DNA of 64,000 nucleotides from Alkalibacillus almallahensis (GTDB taxonomy: Bacteria; Bacillota; Bacilli; Bacillales; Alkalibacillaceae): contig NZ_JAASRU010000007.1 of the NCBI RefSeq assembly GCF_011761495.1, forward strand, positions 1 to 64,000. The letters run 5' to 3'. Positions 26,712 through 35,531 of the stretch are shown here, piece by piece. Each line of letters begins with the position of its first letter. Positions within the stretch are counted from its first letter, which is position 1. The position numbers were made by a program, and so were the translations under genes. Below the pieces are notes generated by a model. The model searched no databases and had not been told where the DNA came from. It saw only the letters and a list, made by a program, of their open reading frames with translations.

Positions 26712-27872
26712 ATGACAGAATTTAATAAGAAGATTAACCGAGAAAATACACGTGCAGTAAAATACGAATTCCGAGAAAAACTATTTGAACGCAATGATGT
26801 GTTACCAATGTGGGTCGCGGATATGGACCTTCCTGCTCCACAAGCCATTCAAGATGCAATTATGGCTCGTGCAGAGCATAATATATATGGTTATACCACA
26901 CATGACGACGAACTACTATCAACCATCCAAAATTGGTTAACAAAACGTTATCAATTTGATGTAAATACTGATTTAATCTCGTTCTCTCCAGGTGTTATCC
27001 CTGCGTTACATGCATTAGTCGAAGCTTTTACAGAAGAGGGCGATCAAATTGTTATTCAACCACCTGTATACCCACCATTTTTCTCAGTGGTTGAAAGTCA
27101 TGATCGTACCGTTCTTGAAAATCCACTCATTTATGAAAATAATACATATCGAATGAATTTCGATCAGCTTGAAGAGCAATTTAAGCAAGGAGCAAAAGCA
27201 TTTATATTATGTAGCCCTCACAATCCAGTCGGACGTGTTTGGACGGAGAGTGAACTTAAGCAACTCGCTGAATTATGCGTCACTTATAATGTTTACCTGT
27301 TCTCTGATGAAATTCATAGCGATATTATCTTCTCAGGTCATAAGCATCGACCTATTGCAGACCTGAATGAAAATATTAGCGCTTTAACATTTACTATGAT
27401 GGCACCATCTAAGACGTTCAATATTGCTGGATTACAAGCATCATTTACAATCAGTCCAGATGAAGACTCAAAGAAGGTTCTCGACAAACAATTAATGAAA
27501 CAAGGAGCCGTCATGTTGAACACAATTGCTTATACAGCAATGGAAGCAGCCTATCAACATGGTGAACCTTGGTTAGAAGATTTAATTAAACACTTAGAAA
27601 ATAATTATGCTTATTTACAAGAACAACTTAAACAGACACCTATTACACCTGTAAAAGCAGACGGCACCTATTTAATCTGGCTCGATTTCTCTGAGACTGG
27701 ATTAGATCATGAAGAAATTAAACGAAAATTAAACCACGAAGCTAAAGTCGGGCTCAATGATGGCCAAAGCTTCAGTAAAGAACACGGCGATCAATTTATG
27801 CGTATGAATATTGCTTGTCCACGTGAAATGGTTGAAGATGCTGTTAAACGGCTTGTGAGCACATTTGGATAA
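26712..27872 (+). CDS. patB: PLP-dependent C-S lyase / aminotransferase, PatB (MalY) family
   Basis: Fold-type I PLP enzyme of 386 residues. Signatures: LPMWVADMDLPAP near the N-terminus, CSPHNPVGRVW, the PLP Asp in LFSDEIHSDI, and the Schiff-base Lys in APSKTFNIAGLQ. PatB-type enzymes cleave cystathionine and related C-S bonds. The ATG at 26712 follows GAGGAGGGATTTAGA; the ATG at 26691 precedes that site. Gene order with yugI/yugJ resembles the yug region of B. subtilis. The preceding terminator suggests leader control. Confidence 0.9.
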   Translation: MTEFNKKINRENTRAVKYEFREKLFERNDVLPMWVADMDLPAPQAIQDAIMARAEHNIYGYTTHDDELLSTIQNWLTKRYQFDVNTDLISFSPGVIPALHALVEAFTEEGDQIVIQPPVYPPFFSVVESHDRTVLENPLIYENNTYRMNFDQLEEQFKQGAKAFILCSPHNPVGRVWTESELKQLAELCVTYNVYLFSDEIHSDIIFSGHKHRPIADLNENISALTFTMMAPSKTFNIAGLQASFTISPDEDSKKVLDKQLMKQGAVMLNTIAYTAMEAAYQHGEPWLEDLIKHLENNYAYLQEQLKQTPITPVKADGTYLIWLDFSETGLDHEEIKRKLNHEAKVGLNDGQSFSKEHGDQFMRMNIACPREMVEDAVKRLVSTFG

Positions 27873-27880
27873 ATAATTAA

Positions 27881-27907
27881 AAGCTGCCTCATTTTACGAG
27901 GCAGCTT
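27881..27907. terminator. Bidirectional terminator between patB and sodC
   Basis: Perfect 10-bp repeat AAGCTGCCTC / GAGGCAGCTT with a 7-base loop and T/A-rich flanks on both sides, between convergent genes. Confidence 0.85.
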
Positions 27908-27919
27908 ATTTTAATTCGG

Positions 27920-28489
27920 CTACTCTTCCTGATCTTCCTCTACGCCTTCAGCAGGATTATCCGTTTCTTCATCTTTTTCGTCTTTAGTAATCTCTGCACA
28001 AGCAAACCGGTCGCCTGAGTCTCCTGCTGGTTGGGAAACACCATCATCTTGGCCAGAATGGATGATTAAAGCTTTTCCGCCATTTTCATTAAATAAAGAC
28101 CCTGTTCCGTCTTGCAAGGTTGCTTTCTCAACCACATATTCATAAGATGCTTCTCCGCTTGCCTTCACTTCCATATTCGGCATATCACCTATATGTTGGT
28201 CTTCTGGCTGCATAAGACCATGGACAGCATCTTCGCTGTTAGACCAATGACCACCTGCTGACTCAAAGGTTGGACCTTCGCATGTTGGATTTTCGTGTAA
28301 GTGAATCCCGTGAAAACCTGGAGAAAGGCCCACTAGTTCTACTTTTACATTAACTCCATTCGCATCTTCTGACAATGTTGTTTCTCCTACCACATCATAA
28401 TTAGAATTGATGATATCAGCTTTATAAACACTGGGGCTTCCCCCACAAGCCGTGAGGAATATTATTAAACATAAAAAAATCCACTTCAT
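27920..28489 (-). CDS. sodC: Superoxide dismutase [Cu-Zn]-like lipoprotein
   Basis: A 189-residue lipoprotein. The signal ends in the lipobox LTAC (Cys15). The Cu/Zn-SOD domain keeps HGIHLHENPTCEG, AGGHWSNSE, the QHIGDMPN zinc-loop segment, IIHSGQDD and the second cysteine in RFACAEI. These supply the usual metal histidines and the disulphide pair. YojM, its B. subtilis relative, is reported to have lost part of the copper site; here the HxH, the bridging His and the later His all appear present. The last about 20 residues are acidic. Extracytoplasmic. Confidence 0.88.
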   Translation of the reverse strand: MKWIFLCLIIFLTACGGSPSVYKADIINSNYDVVGETTLSEDANGVNVKVELVGLSPGFHGIHLHENPTCEGPTFESAGGHWSNSEDAVHGLMQPEDQHIGDMPNMEVKASGEASYEYVVEKATLQDGTGSLFNENGGKALIIHSGQDDGVSQPAGDSGDRFACAEITKDEKDEETDNPAEGVEEDQEE

Positions 28490-28538
28490 TCATAACCACC
28501 TCATACTTAGTATGGTTAGAATAAAATGGATTTAAACG

Positions 28539-28739
28539 TCAAGAATCGTTATGTGAAGTGTTCGTGTCGTCAACTCTTGTTTGATCTGGAAAACGTTCTT
28601 CTGTCGTTTTCTGTTCTTTATTCGAAACTTTAATAATCCAGCGGAAAAACAAAAACGCAAAGGCTGTAAATATGATTAATGTTATAAGCGCTGGAATATA
28701 AGCTGTTTTATCCTCAGGAAAATAAAGAAATTCCATCAT
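28539..28739 (-). CDS. Small single-pass membrane protein, unknown
   Basis: About 66 residues with one transmembrane helix (IPALITLIIFTAFAFLFFRWII) and a charged cytoplasmic tail. I start at the ATG at 28739 (MMEFLYFPED) after GTAGGTGTATGCGCT. The longer reading from 28775 begins inside TATAAT (28774-28779), which looks like the -10 of its own promoter. It lies between sodC and ribH on the same strand. No family recognised. Confidence 0.6.
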   Translation of the reverse strand: MMEFLYFPEDKTAYIPALITLIIFTAFAFLFFRWIIKVSNKEQKTTEERFPDQTRVDDTNTSHNDS

Positions 28740-28829
28740 AGCGCATACACCTACTTTTAATTCGTCTTTTTTCATTATAACAAATCATTAGACACTGCGT
28801 ATAATGGAATGTTTCAGCTTTATGACAAT

Positions 28830-29297
28830 CTAAGCTTTGAATGACTGTAGTAAATTAGCCATCTCAATCGCACTCATCGCTGCGCCGTAACCGTTATTAC
28901 CAGCTTTTGTACCAGCACGCTCAATTGCTTGTTCAATTGTATCCGTTGTTAATACACCAAAGATCACTGGCACGCCAGTCTCCATACTGACCGAGGAAAC
29001 TCCTTTAGACACTTCACCACTCACATATTCAAAATGTGGTGTTGCGCCACGAATAACAGCACCTAATGTAATCACAGCATCATAGGATCCATGTTCCGCC
29101 ATTTTTTTAGCTGCTAATGGAATTTCATACGCACCAGGAACCCAGGCAACTTCGATGTCATCCTCATTCACTCCATGGCGTTTCAAACCATCTAATGCGC
29201 CATCTAATAATTTTTCATTAATAAAGCCGTTAAAACGTCCAACGACAATACCGATTTTTAAATTGCTAGCGACTAAATTTCCTTCATATGTTTTCAT
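28830..29297 (-). CDS. ribH: 6,7-Dimethyl-8-ribityllumazine synthase
   Basis: A 155-residue subunit of the icosahedral lumazine synthase, which condenses the ribityl pyrimidine with dihydroxybutanone phosphate. Signatures are [47 protein letters not shown] and [25 protein letters not shown]. Last gene of ribD-E-AB-H, 18 bases after ribAB. Confidence 0.97.
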   Translation of the reverse strand: MKTYEGNLVASNLKIGIVVGRFNGFINEKLLDGALDGLKRHGVNEDDIEVAWVPGAYEIPLAAKKMAEHGSYDAVITLGAVIRGATPHFEYVSGEVSKGVSSVSMETGVPVIFGVLTTDTIEQAIERAGTKAGNNGYGAAMSAIEMANLLQSFKA

Positions 29298-29315
29298 GAT
29301 TAAAACCTCCTCGAT

Positions 29316-30503
29316 TTAAAATAAATGACCTAGTTTATCGCGTTTCGTTTCTAAATATTTTTCGTTATCTTTATTGGGTGTCATGTATAATGGTACGCGG
29401 TCGACAACTTCTAAATCATAACCGTAAAGCCCTTTGATTTTACGTGGGTTATTGGTTAATAATTTCATCTTACGTACACCTAAGTCTTCTAAAATTTGAG
29501 CACCAATACCATAATCACGCAAATCAGCTGGATAGCCTAATTTTTCATTCGCTTCGACGGTATCATAACCTTCTTCTTGAAGTTTATAAGCTTTAAGTTT
29601 ATTAAGCAAGCCGATTCCACGACCTTCTTGACGCATGTACAATAATACACCTTTTCCAGCCTCTTCTATTTGATTCAACGCAGCCTCTAATTGAGGACCA
29701 CAATCACATCGATTCGATCCAAACACATCGCCAGTTAAACACTCACTATGTACACGTACAAGTGCCGGTTCAGTTGGATCAATTTCACCTTTTACTAACG
29801 CGACATGTTCACGACCATCAATATCATTCGTATAAGCGACTGTTCTGAAATCACCATATGATGTTGGAAGTGACACTTCAACTTCACGCGTGACAAGCTT
29901 TTCATGTTTGCGACGATATTTAATTAAATCTTCAATGGTAATGAGTTTTAGACCATGCTCATCAGCAATTTCTCTCAATTCAGGAACGCGTGCCATCGAG
30001 CCGTCCTCATTCATAATTTCACAAATAGCCCCTGCTGGTGTACCGCCAGCTAATGTCGCTAAATCGACCGCAGCCTCTGTATGGCCAGCACGACGTAAAA
30101 CGCCACCATTTTTCGCAATTAAGGGGAAAATATGGCCTGGGCGCTTAAATTCAGTGGGTACAATATCATCATCCGCTAAACGCATAATTGATTTCGAACG
30201 TTCTCCTGCACTAATTCCTGTTGTTGTTTCAACATGATCAATACTGACTGTAAACGCTGTCCCATGACTATCTGTATTCACATCAGCCATTAACTCGAGC
30301 TGAATCTCATCGGCTTTATCTTGTGTGATTGGCGTGCAAAGCAAACCACGACCTTCTTTCACCATAAAGTTAACCACTTCTGGTGTCGTATGTTCTGCAA
30401 GTGCAACAAAATCGCCTTCGTTCTCACGATTTTCATCATCGACAACAATTACAACTTTCCCCTGCTTCAGATCCTCTATTGCTTCATGAATTGAATCAAA
30501 CAT
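29316..30503 (-). CDS. ribAB: Bifunctional DHBP synthase / GTP cyclohydrolase II
   Basis: A 395-residue fusion. The N-terminal part (about 1-200) is 3,4-dihydroxy-2-butanone-4-phosphate synthase, with [11 protein letters not shown] and [24 protein letters not shown]. The C-terminal part is GTP cyclohydrolase II, with the zinc site [17 protein letters not shown] and RQEGRGIGL. The fusion is standard in Bacillaceae and feeds both branches of riboflavin synthesis. It lies 10 bases after ribE. Confidence 0.97.
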   Translation of the reverse strand: MFDSIHEAIEDLKQGKVVIVVDDENRENEGDFVALAEHTTPEVVNFMVKEGRGLLCTPITQDKADEIQLELMADVNTDSHGTAFTVSIDHVETTTGISAGERSKSIMRLADDDIVPTEFKRPGHIFPLIAKNGGVLRRAGHTEAAVDLATLAGGTPAGAICEIMNEDGSMARVPELREIADEHGLKLITIEDLIKYRRKHEKLVTREVEVSLPTSYGDFRTVAYTNDIDGREHVALVKGEIDPTEPALVRVHSECLTGDVFGSNRCDCGPQLEAALNQIEEAGKGVLLYMRQEGRGIGLLNKLKAYKLQEEGYDTVEANEKLGYPADLRDYGIGAQILEDLGVRKMKLLTNNPRKIKGLYGYDLEVVDRVPLYMTPNKDNEKYLETKRDKLGHLF

Positions 30504-30513
30504 GCTTCCCCTC

Positions 30514-31167
30514 CTATTCGTTTAAGAAACCCGCTTCACGTAACGTTTCTAGTGACACACCCTGTTTCTGATTATTTTCACTCGGCATCATTAATTGATA
30601 CACATATTTCATAAGCATATCACATTCAATATTCACAAGATCTCCCGCTGACTTTGACGTCAGAATCGTAGCGTCTTGTGTATGCGGAATGAGTGAAATC
30701 GTTAAAATCCCCTTTTCAATTCCAAAAATGGTCAGAGACGTCCCATCAATACTGACGGAACCTTTTAACATCATATACTTAGCTATATCTTCGCCCACAT
30801 CAATATAAAAATACTCTGCATTATCTTGCGTTTCACGCCCTGTAATTTGACCGACACCATCGACGTGCCCTGAGACAAAATGACCTCCAAAACGACCATT
30901 CGCTGGCATGGCTCGCTCAAGATTGACAGTCGACCCTTGTTTCAACCCTTTTAACGCTGTCTGATGAAAGGTCTCTGGCATCACATCAGTATTAAAAGAT
31001 ATATTTGTAAAATCAGTAACCGTTAAACAAACGCCATTCACTGAAATGCTGTCTCCCAATTGCACGTCTTGGGTGATCTTGTTAACTCGAATCGTTAATT
31101 CTAGTGATTCAGCCCCTTGTTGAATTGACTGAATCGTCCCTACTTCTTCAATAATCCCTGTAAACAT
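30514..31167 (-). CDS. ribE: Riboflavin synthase, alpha subunit
   Basis: A 217-residue protein with two tandem lumazine-binding barrels. Each begins like [10 protein letters not shown] (residue 1) or [13 protein letters not shown] (about residue 98), and SVNGVCLTV / SIDGTSLTI occur at equivalent positions. Converts two lumazines to riboflavin and the pyrimidine. The start ATG overlaps the ribD stop by one base (TAATG), so the two are translationally coupled. In B. subtilis nomenclature the symbol for this gene varies between ribE and ribB. Confidence 0.96.
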   Translation of the reverse strand: MFTGIIEEVGTIQSIQQGAESLELTIRVNKITQDVQLGDSISVNGVCLTVTDFTNISFNTDVMPETFHQTALKGLKQGSTVNLERAMPANGRFGGHFVSGHVDGVGQITGRETQDNAEYFYIDVGEDIAKYMMLKGSVSIDGTSLTIFGIEKGILTISLIPHTQDATILTSKSAGDLVNIECDMLMKYVYQLMMPSENNQKQGVSLETLREAGFLNE

Positions 31168-32270
31168 TAAGCGTCCTCCTCGTGTTGCGGTTTGGCGACA
31201 ACTTTAATATCTGGTCCAATCATGTCAACGCTATGAAAAGTCACGTTCACGGCATCAGCGACATAATCGAAACCGAGTTGATTATAAAATACTTTGCTCA
31301 ACTCACCACCGATTAATTTCGGTGCCATATATAAATGGATCTCATCAAATAATTGATGTTGAATAAAATCGGAATGAATGGTGGCACCACCTTCAACATA
31401 GACACTCATTAATTTCGCTTCGGCTAATCGTGATAATAATATTTCTAAATCAATCTGGTCTGTATCCATACGCCACACACTGACATGATTCAAAGCATTG
31501 AATTGTGCTTCTTGATCTTCATCAGCTTGCTTTCCACAAACCACAATTGTATTCGCTTGTTGATCAGTTAAGACATGAGTATCTAACGGAATGGCTAAAT
31601 GTGTATCGAGGACGATACGTGTTGGATTTAATCCACCGTGGGGCAAGCGGGTAGTTAAATGAGGATCATCTCGTAAAACGGTTTGACTGCCAACTAATAT
31701 GGCATCATGTTGATGTCTTTGTGTATGAACATCATGACGTGCTTCTTCGCTCGTAATCCATTTGCTATCACCGCTGTTTGCGGACGTTTTACCGTCCATG
31801 GAAACAGCTGTTTTCAGCGTCACAAATGGTTTCTTATATGTCATAAAATGAAAGAATTTTTGATTAATCAGCTGCGCTTCTTGTTCAAGTAAGCCGACTT
31901 CAACCTCGACTCCTTCATCGCGTAACCATTTCACACCATTGCCTGCAACTTTTGGATTCGGGTCTAATGTCGCAACATAAACCTTCTCAATCCCTGCATC
32001 AATGATTGCTTTCGCGCAAGGAGGCGTTTGGCCATAATGCGAACAAGGTTCAAGTGTGACAAACATGGTCGCACCTTTTGCCTGTTCACCAGCTTGCTCA
32101 AGCGCATAGACTTCAGCATGTGGTTGACCCGGCACTAAATGAGTACCTGTTCCAACCACAACGCCATCTTTAATAATGACGGCGCCTACAGACGGATTAG
32201 GCCTCGTTTGGCCTATAGTTAACCGTGCTAATTCAAGTGCATGTTGCATATAAAATTGTTCGTCTTTCAA
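31167..32270 (-). CDS. ribD: Bifunctional diaminohydroxyphosphoribosylaminopyrimidine deaminase / reductase
   Basis: A 367-residue fusion. The N-terminal cytidine-deaminase-like domain has zinc ligands in PHAEVYAL and EPCSHYGQTPPC. The C-terminal reductase domain shows VTLKTAVSMDGKTSANSG and VYVEGGATIHSDF. The start is a TTG at 32270, preceded by AAAGGGGG with 7 bases between. Both the ribosome-binding site and the TTG lie in the sequestering hairpin of the FMN riboswitch. First gene of the rib operon. Confidence 0.96.
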   Translation of the reverse strand: MKDEQFYMQHALELARLTIGQTRPNPSVGAVIIKDGVVVGTGTHLVPGQPHAEVYALEQAGEQAKGATMFVTLEPCSHYGQTPPCAKAIIDAGIEKVYVATLDPNPKVAGNGVKWLRDEGVEVEVGLLEQEAQLINQKFFHFMTYKKPFVTLKTAVSMDGKTSANSGDSKWITSEEARHDVHTQRHQHDAILVGSQTVLRDDPHLTTRLPHGGLNPTRIVLDTHLAIPLDTHVLTDQQANTIVVCGKQADEDQEAQFNALNHVSVWRMDTDQIDLEILLSRLAEAKLMSVYVEGGATIHSDFIQHQLFDEIHLYMAPKLIGGELSKVFYNQLGFDYVADAVNVTFHSVDMIGPDIKVVAKPQHEEDA

Positions 32271-32440
32271 TCGTTAACCCCCTTTAACTTACACAACCGG
32301 ATTAACGATCTGATCCTTCTCCCATCCAGACTTTAACTGTCGGTCCTAGAATCTCACTAGCTCCACCGCATGAAGCGGGTCGCGGACTAAGGCTTCATCA
32401 GCCATCACCGCCGGTCGGGAATTACACCCTGCCCCGAAGT
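32270..32440 (-). promoter_or_regulatory. FMN riboswitch (RFN element) with a Shine-Dalgarno-hiding hairpin before ribD
   Basis: On the minus strand the aptamer runs from about 32440 to 32312. Conserved blocks are CTTCGGGGCAGGGTG, CCCGACCGGCGGT, AGCC..AGTCCGCGACCC, and GACCGACAG..AGTCTGGATGGGAGAAGG. Directly after it ATCGTTAA (minus strand; plus 32302-32309) can pair fully with TTAACGAT (plus 32270-32277), which spans the end of the GGGGG ribosome-binding region and the first base of the TTG start. No poly-T terminator is present, so translational control is likely. Confidence 0.93.
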
Positions 32441-32501
32441 TTTAAACCATTTATTCAATTTAATATGATAGGTTATATTTCTAACCAACTTTCTGTTCAT
32501 T

Positions 32502-32507
32502 ATTATA
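32502..32507 (-). promoter_or_regulatory. Likely -10 element of the rib operon
   Basis: TATAAT on the minus strand about 60 bases before the FMN aptamer. No convincing -35 hexamer is visible at normal spacing, so the promoter call is tentative. Confidence 0.4.
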
Positions 32508-32554
32508 CAATATTCGCCTTTCGAACGCTATCACTTAGTTTTGAAGAAAAATCA

Positions 32555-32929
32555 TTATGGCGATAGCTCTTTCAATTCATTCATAAGTTCAGACGGTATT
32601 TCTTCTAAATTCGTTATTTCCATTCTGTCATTACCAGGATGAGTAGTAATGATATATGATTTGTCACCAAAATCGATCGCCGTTAGCTGCATAATCCTAA
32701 CTTCGAGGTTATCTTGGATGTAGTTAAGGTCTTCTTCCTGTAATTGAATATCTACACTTTCATGTGACAACTCCTCAATTTCCTCTACATCATCCGCCCC
32801 CTTAATCGACATGTATAAATCCCAAGAGCTTTTCGGCGTTAAATAAAAAATATAGTATCCAATCATAATTGCTAAACAAACACCCAAGGTTATGGTCAAA
32901 ATTTTTAAGTCTCTGTATTTCTTCTCCAT
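32555..32929 (-). CDS. Single-pass membrane protein of unknown function
   Basis: A 124-residue protein with a short basic N-terminus (MEKKYRDLK), one membrane helix (about residues 10-29) and an acidic outer domain of about 95 residues with beta-strand-like segments (VDIQL, VRIMQLTAIDFGDKSYIITTH). I do not recognise it. The start follows GGGGGAGAACTT. It lies between the rib leader and the coiled-coil gene on the same strand, with a terminator upstream, so it is probably transcribed alone. Confidence 0.65.
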   Translation of the reverse strand: MEKKYRDLKILTITLGVCLAIMIGYYIFYLTPKSSWDLYMSIKGADDVEEIEELSHESVDIQLQEEDLNYIQDNLEVRIMQLTAIDFGDKSYIITTHPGNDRMEITNLEEIPSELMNELKELSP

Positions 32930-32977
32930 AAGTTCTCCCCCAGTTATTTACTTATAACGTATTAAAAACAATCAATT

Positions 32978-33020
32978 AAGAAAAGCACTCAATCTGCCAA
33001 ATGAAGAAAATTGAGTGCTT
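32978..33020 (-). terminator. Terminator after the coiled-coil gene
   Basis: AAGCACTCAAT / ATTGAGTGCTT with an 18-20-base loop, 10 bases after the stop at 33030, ahead of AATTGATTG on the minus strand. Confidence 0.65.
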
Positions 33021-33029
33021 ACTTAGGTA

Positions 33030-33686
33030 TTATTCTACAGGTTCAAATCTAACTGATTCCTCAGTTTCAATGGTATCTCCTTCAGTTGCTGTGAACACAT
33101 AACTTTCAACACCACTTCTACCTAATATCGTATTCACCTTCAAGCTACCTCCACTATTCCGTACGACAAAGTTGCTCCCTCTTCCTTCTGGATAAACTTC
33201 ATAACGACCTTCAGGTAAGTCTGTACCAACTACAAAATGACCAGCTCCTAAATGTTTGTTTTCACCCTCAGCCTTTTCAACACCACCTTCTAGGTTAGAA
33301 AGTTCAGTTTCTAATGAATTTACTTTATCTTCTAAATCGCTTACATCTGACTCTAACGTTGATTTTTCAGAAACTAAATCATCACGATCTTCTTCAAGTT
33401 GAATTAACTGTTCTAACTCACTGTTTTTACTATCTACTTGAGTTTCAAGATCGTCGAGTTCACTTTCCTTAGTTTCAATTTTTTCCTCATAGTTATTTAA
33501 ATCACCTTGTAAGGTATTTGTTTGTTCAGAAAGTGATTCATAAGAGACTTTTTCTTCATCTATTAAAGCTTTTTTATCTTCAAAACCATTTCCGTAGCCA
33601 AATTGATAAGCAATAATAAATGCTATTACAACTAACAATGTCGATAAAAAATAACCTGACTTCACTAAGTTTACTACTTTATTCAT
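33030..33686 (-). CDS. Membrane-anchored coiled-coil protein with a small C-terminal beta domain
   Basis: About 218 residues. One N-terminal membrane helix (about 12-30) is followed by a long acidic coiled coil (about 38-135) of Glu/Asp/Ser-rich heptads with LESDVSDLEDKVNSLETELSNLEG. A C-terminal beta module follows (about 145-218) beginning GHFVVGTDLPEGRYEV. That GxxxVGxDLPxGxY pattern recurs at the ends of many secreted or anchored Firmicute proteins; its function is unknown. I take the ATG at 33686, 6 bases after AAAGGGGG. Likely projects outside the cell. Confidence 0.7.
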   Translation of the reverse strand: MNKVVNLVKSGYFLSTLLVVIAFIIAYQFGYGNGFEDKKALIDEEKVSYESLSEQTNTLQGDLNNYEEKIETKESELDDLETQVDSKNSELEQLIQLEEDRDDLVSEKSTLESDVSDLEDKVNSLETELSNLEGGVEKAEGENKHLGAGHFVVGTDLPEGRYEVYPEGRGSNFVVRNSGGSLKVNTILGRSGVESYVFTATEGDTIETEESVRFEPVE

Positions 33687-33820
33687 AATCATCCCCCTTT
33701 TTCATACCAACATTATACAAAAAATCTTCTTAAAATAACATATTACTAGTTATTTTTTACTATTAAATTCAAAAAAAGATATAACTTTGGTATTTAAAAA
33801 ACGATGTCCATTATTTTTTT

Positions 33821-33846
33821 GTTTAAGAACTTACATTCTTGGGAAA
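33821..33846 (+). promoter_or_regulatory. Sigma-B-type promoter before the baeRF/VLRF1 gene
   Basis: GTTTAA (33821-33826), 14-bp spacer, GGGAAA (33841-33846). This agrees with the Bacillus general-stress consensus GTTTAA-N13-15-GGGWAW. It lies 36 bases before the start codon. Confidence 0.65.
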
Positions 33847-33881
33847 AGAACAACTAGACACGTTAAAAAAGGAGTGGTTAC

Positions 33882-34688
33882 ATGGATATCAAGAAAGTAC
33901 TCAATCAACTAGAACATTATCAAACAGAAGCACCAAATCGTGTTTTTTCAATGTATTTAAATACTGACCCGTCTGACCAAGATCAACAAGGTGGCGAATG
34001 GAAAATACATTTAAAGAATGGTTTAAATAACTTTGAAACATACCTTCAAGACGATAGCTCTGAAGAAAAGCGTAATTTCTGGGCTGTAAAAGAAAAGGTT
34101 GAGAATTTCATTGAAGAAAACCGTTTAAACTTAAAGAAGAGTGTGATTATCTTCGCAACAGGTGAAGGTGATGTATGGTTTGCTGATACATTACAAATGC
34201 CTGTAGAAACAGAATTCCACTGGGAAGATGAGCCTGTTCTTGGACAATTAAAACAATTACACGAAAAATTTCCGAAAACAGGTATTGTTTTAACACAGAA
34301 AGAACACATCAAAATTATTGATGCTGAATTAGCTTCAGTTAAAGACACTCTATTCTATGAATTAGACCTGAACACTGAAGACTGGAGACAACATCAAGGA
34401 CCTCATCAATCAGGTTCTAACTTAGGTTCTGGCGGAGCTAAGTCATCGAAGAAAGATGAACTCGATCAACGGTTTGAAGAAAATCGCTCTCGTTGGTATA
34501 AATCCATTGCACCGAAGCTAGATAAATTAGCTAAAGACTATGATTGGGCTGAGATTTATATGGTCGGCGATAGTGATGAAGTTGATGAACTTGAAGCTAA
34601 TATGAATAAACCTATTACAGGTAAAATCAATAAAAACTTACTCGATTCTGACGAAATGAGCGTTCTCAACGAAGTCAAGGATCAATAA
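33882..34688 (+). CDS. Bacterial archaeo-eukaryotic release-factor-like protein (baeRF family 10 / VLRF1 type)
   Basis: A 268-residue cytosolic protein. The N-terminal part resembles an aeRF1-like domain (VFSMYLNTDPSDQDQQGGEWKIHLKNGL, then FIEENRLNLKKSVIIFATGEGDVWFADTLQ). The middle has IDAELASVKDTLFYEL. A glycine-rich loop GSNLGSGGAKSSKKDELDQRFEENRSRWYKSIA follows, typical of VLRF1-like proteins that contact stalled ribosomes. The eukaryotic GGQ motif is not present. The C-terminal part is the IYMVGDSDEVDELEANM fold. The ATG at 33882 follows AAAGGAGTGGTTAC. The sigma-B-like promoter suggests stress induction. Confidence 0.75.
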   Translation: MDIKKVLNQLEHYQTEAPNRVFSMYLNTDPSDQDQQGGEWKIHLKNGLNNFETYLQDDSSEEKRNFWAVKEKVENFIEENRLNLKKSVIIFATGEGDVWFADTLQMPVETEFHWEDEPVLGQLKQLHEKFPKTGIVLTQKEHIKIIDAELASVKDTLFYELDLNTEDWRQHQGPHQSGSNLGSGGAKSSKKDELDQRFEENRSRWYKSIAPKLDKLAKDYDWAEIYMVGDSDEVDELEANMNKPITGKINKNLLDSDEMSVLNEVKDQ

Positions 34689-34698
34689 ATATTTACAG

Positions 34699-34741
34699 AA
34701 AGGTTCCATTCATTTTCACATATTTGATTGGAACCTTTTTT
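34699..34741 (+). terminator. Terminator after the baeRF-like gene
   Basis: AAGGTTCCA(TTC) / (GAT)TGGAACCTT hairpin followed by seven T. Confidence 0.85.
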
Positions 34742-34897
34742 TATTGATTGTTGTTTAATTTAGATGCTAGGTTGGAACGATTTCAATCATGGCAACAGAT
34801 AACTAAGATAACTTCCTCTATTAGCATGATCATCTTGAACTAGGAAAGGACTTATCATTTGTTAACGTTCTGAATAGATATCAGTTTATAAAAATAA

Positions 34898-35314
34898 TTA
34901 CTTAAGATCGTTTAAGGCTTCACCTAACTTACTATTTATTTCTTTTTTCCCTTCTACATAAAACACTAGAGCATTTTGAATAGTATAGGTTTTATAAGAT
35001 TCTAAGGAGGCGCTTGCATTCATTTCTTCAAATGCTTCCATCCCCTCTTTGCGTTCATCTACGGATTCAAAAATATAAATAGCTAACGTCATGTCTTCCA
35101 GGGAATATACTTTAGGTGAAACTTCATTTAATTTTTGACTAAAAGCGTTGCTCGCAGGCAAATCCACTTCTTTCAACTCTAAATTTTGTTCGTGTAGAGT
35201 AGTCTCTACCTCTTCTAAATCAATGTTATCAGTTGTGCTTTGTCCTGTTTCTTGTTGACTACAAGCACCGAGAACTATAGCAAGTAATATAAAACACAAT
35301 AATCTTTTTGGCAA
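34898..35314 (-). CDS. Lipoprotein of unknown function
   Basis: A 138-residue predicted lipoprotein. The signal MPKRLLCFILLAIVLGAC ends in the lipobox LGAC with Cys18, followed by a Ser/Gln/Thr linker. The mature part (about 105 residues) is acidic, with no further cysteine and no recognised motif. The start is a TTG at 35314 with GGGGTGG upstream. Its neighbours (baeRF gene upstream on the other strand, deoD downstream) give no functional clue. Similar small lipoproteins are common and poorly characterised. Confidence 0.7.
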   Translation of the reverse strand: MPKRLLCFILLAIVLGACSQQETGQSTTDNIDLEEVETTLHEQNLELKEVDLPASNAFSQKLNEVSPKVYSLEDMTLAIYIFESVDERKEGMEAFEEMNASASLESYKTYTIQNALVFYVEGKKEINSKLGEALNDLK

Positions 35315-35531
35315 AATTCCACCCCACTTTAATCATTTGACGAACGACGATCTATAGTGTTTCACTTATACCTAATTCAAAAATCGATGATAAATACACT
35401 CCTCTCGATGATAACCCTCCCTAAATCCATCTCAACTCATGACAATTCCGTTAAATCAGCGGCTTTAAATTGTTTATCGACTACTTTTGTGATAGGTTTG
35501 ATACGTAAGAAGAAATAAGGAGGATTCACAT

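Noticed and set aside
28740-28775. Longer start for the small membrane protein before ribH
   Set aside because: The upstream ATG overlaps a TATAAT that looks like the gene's own -10 element.
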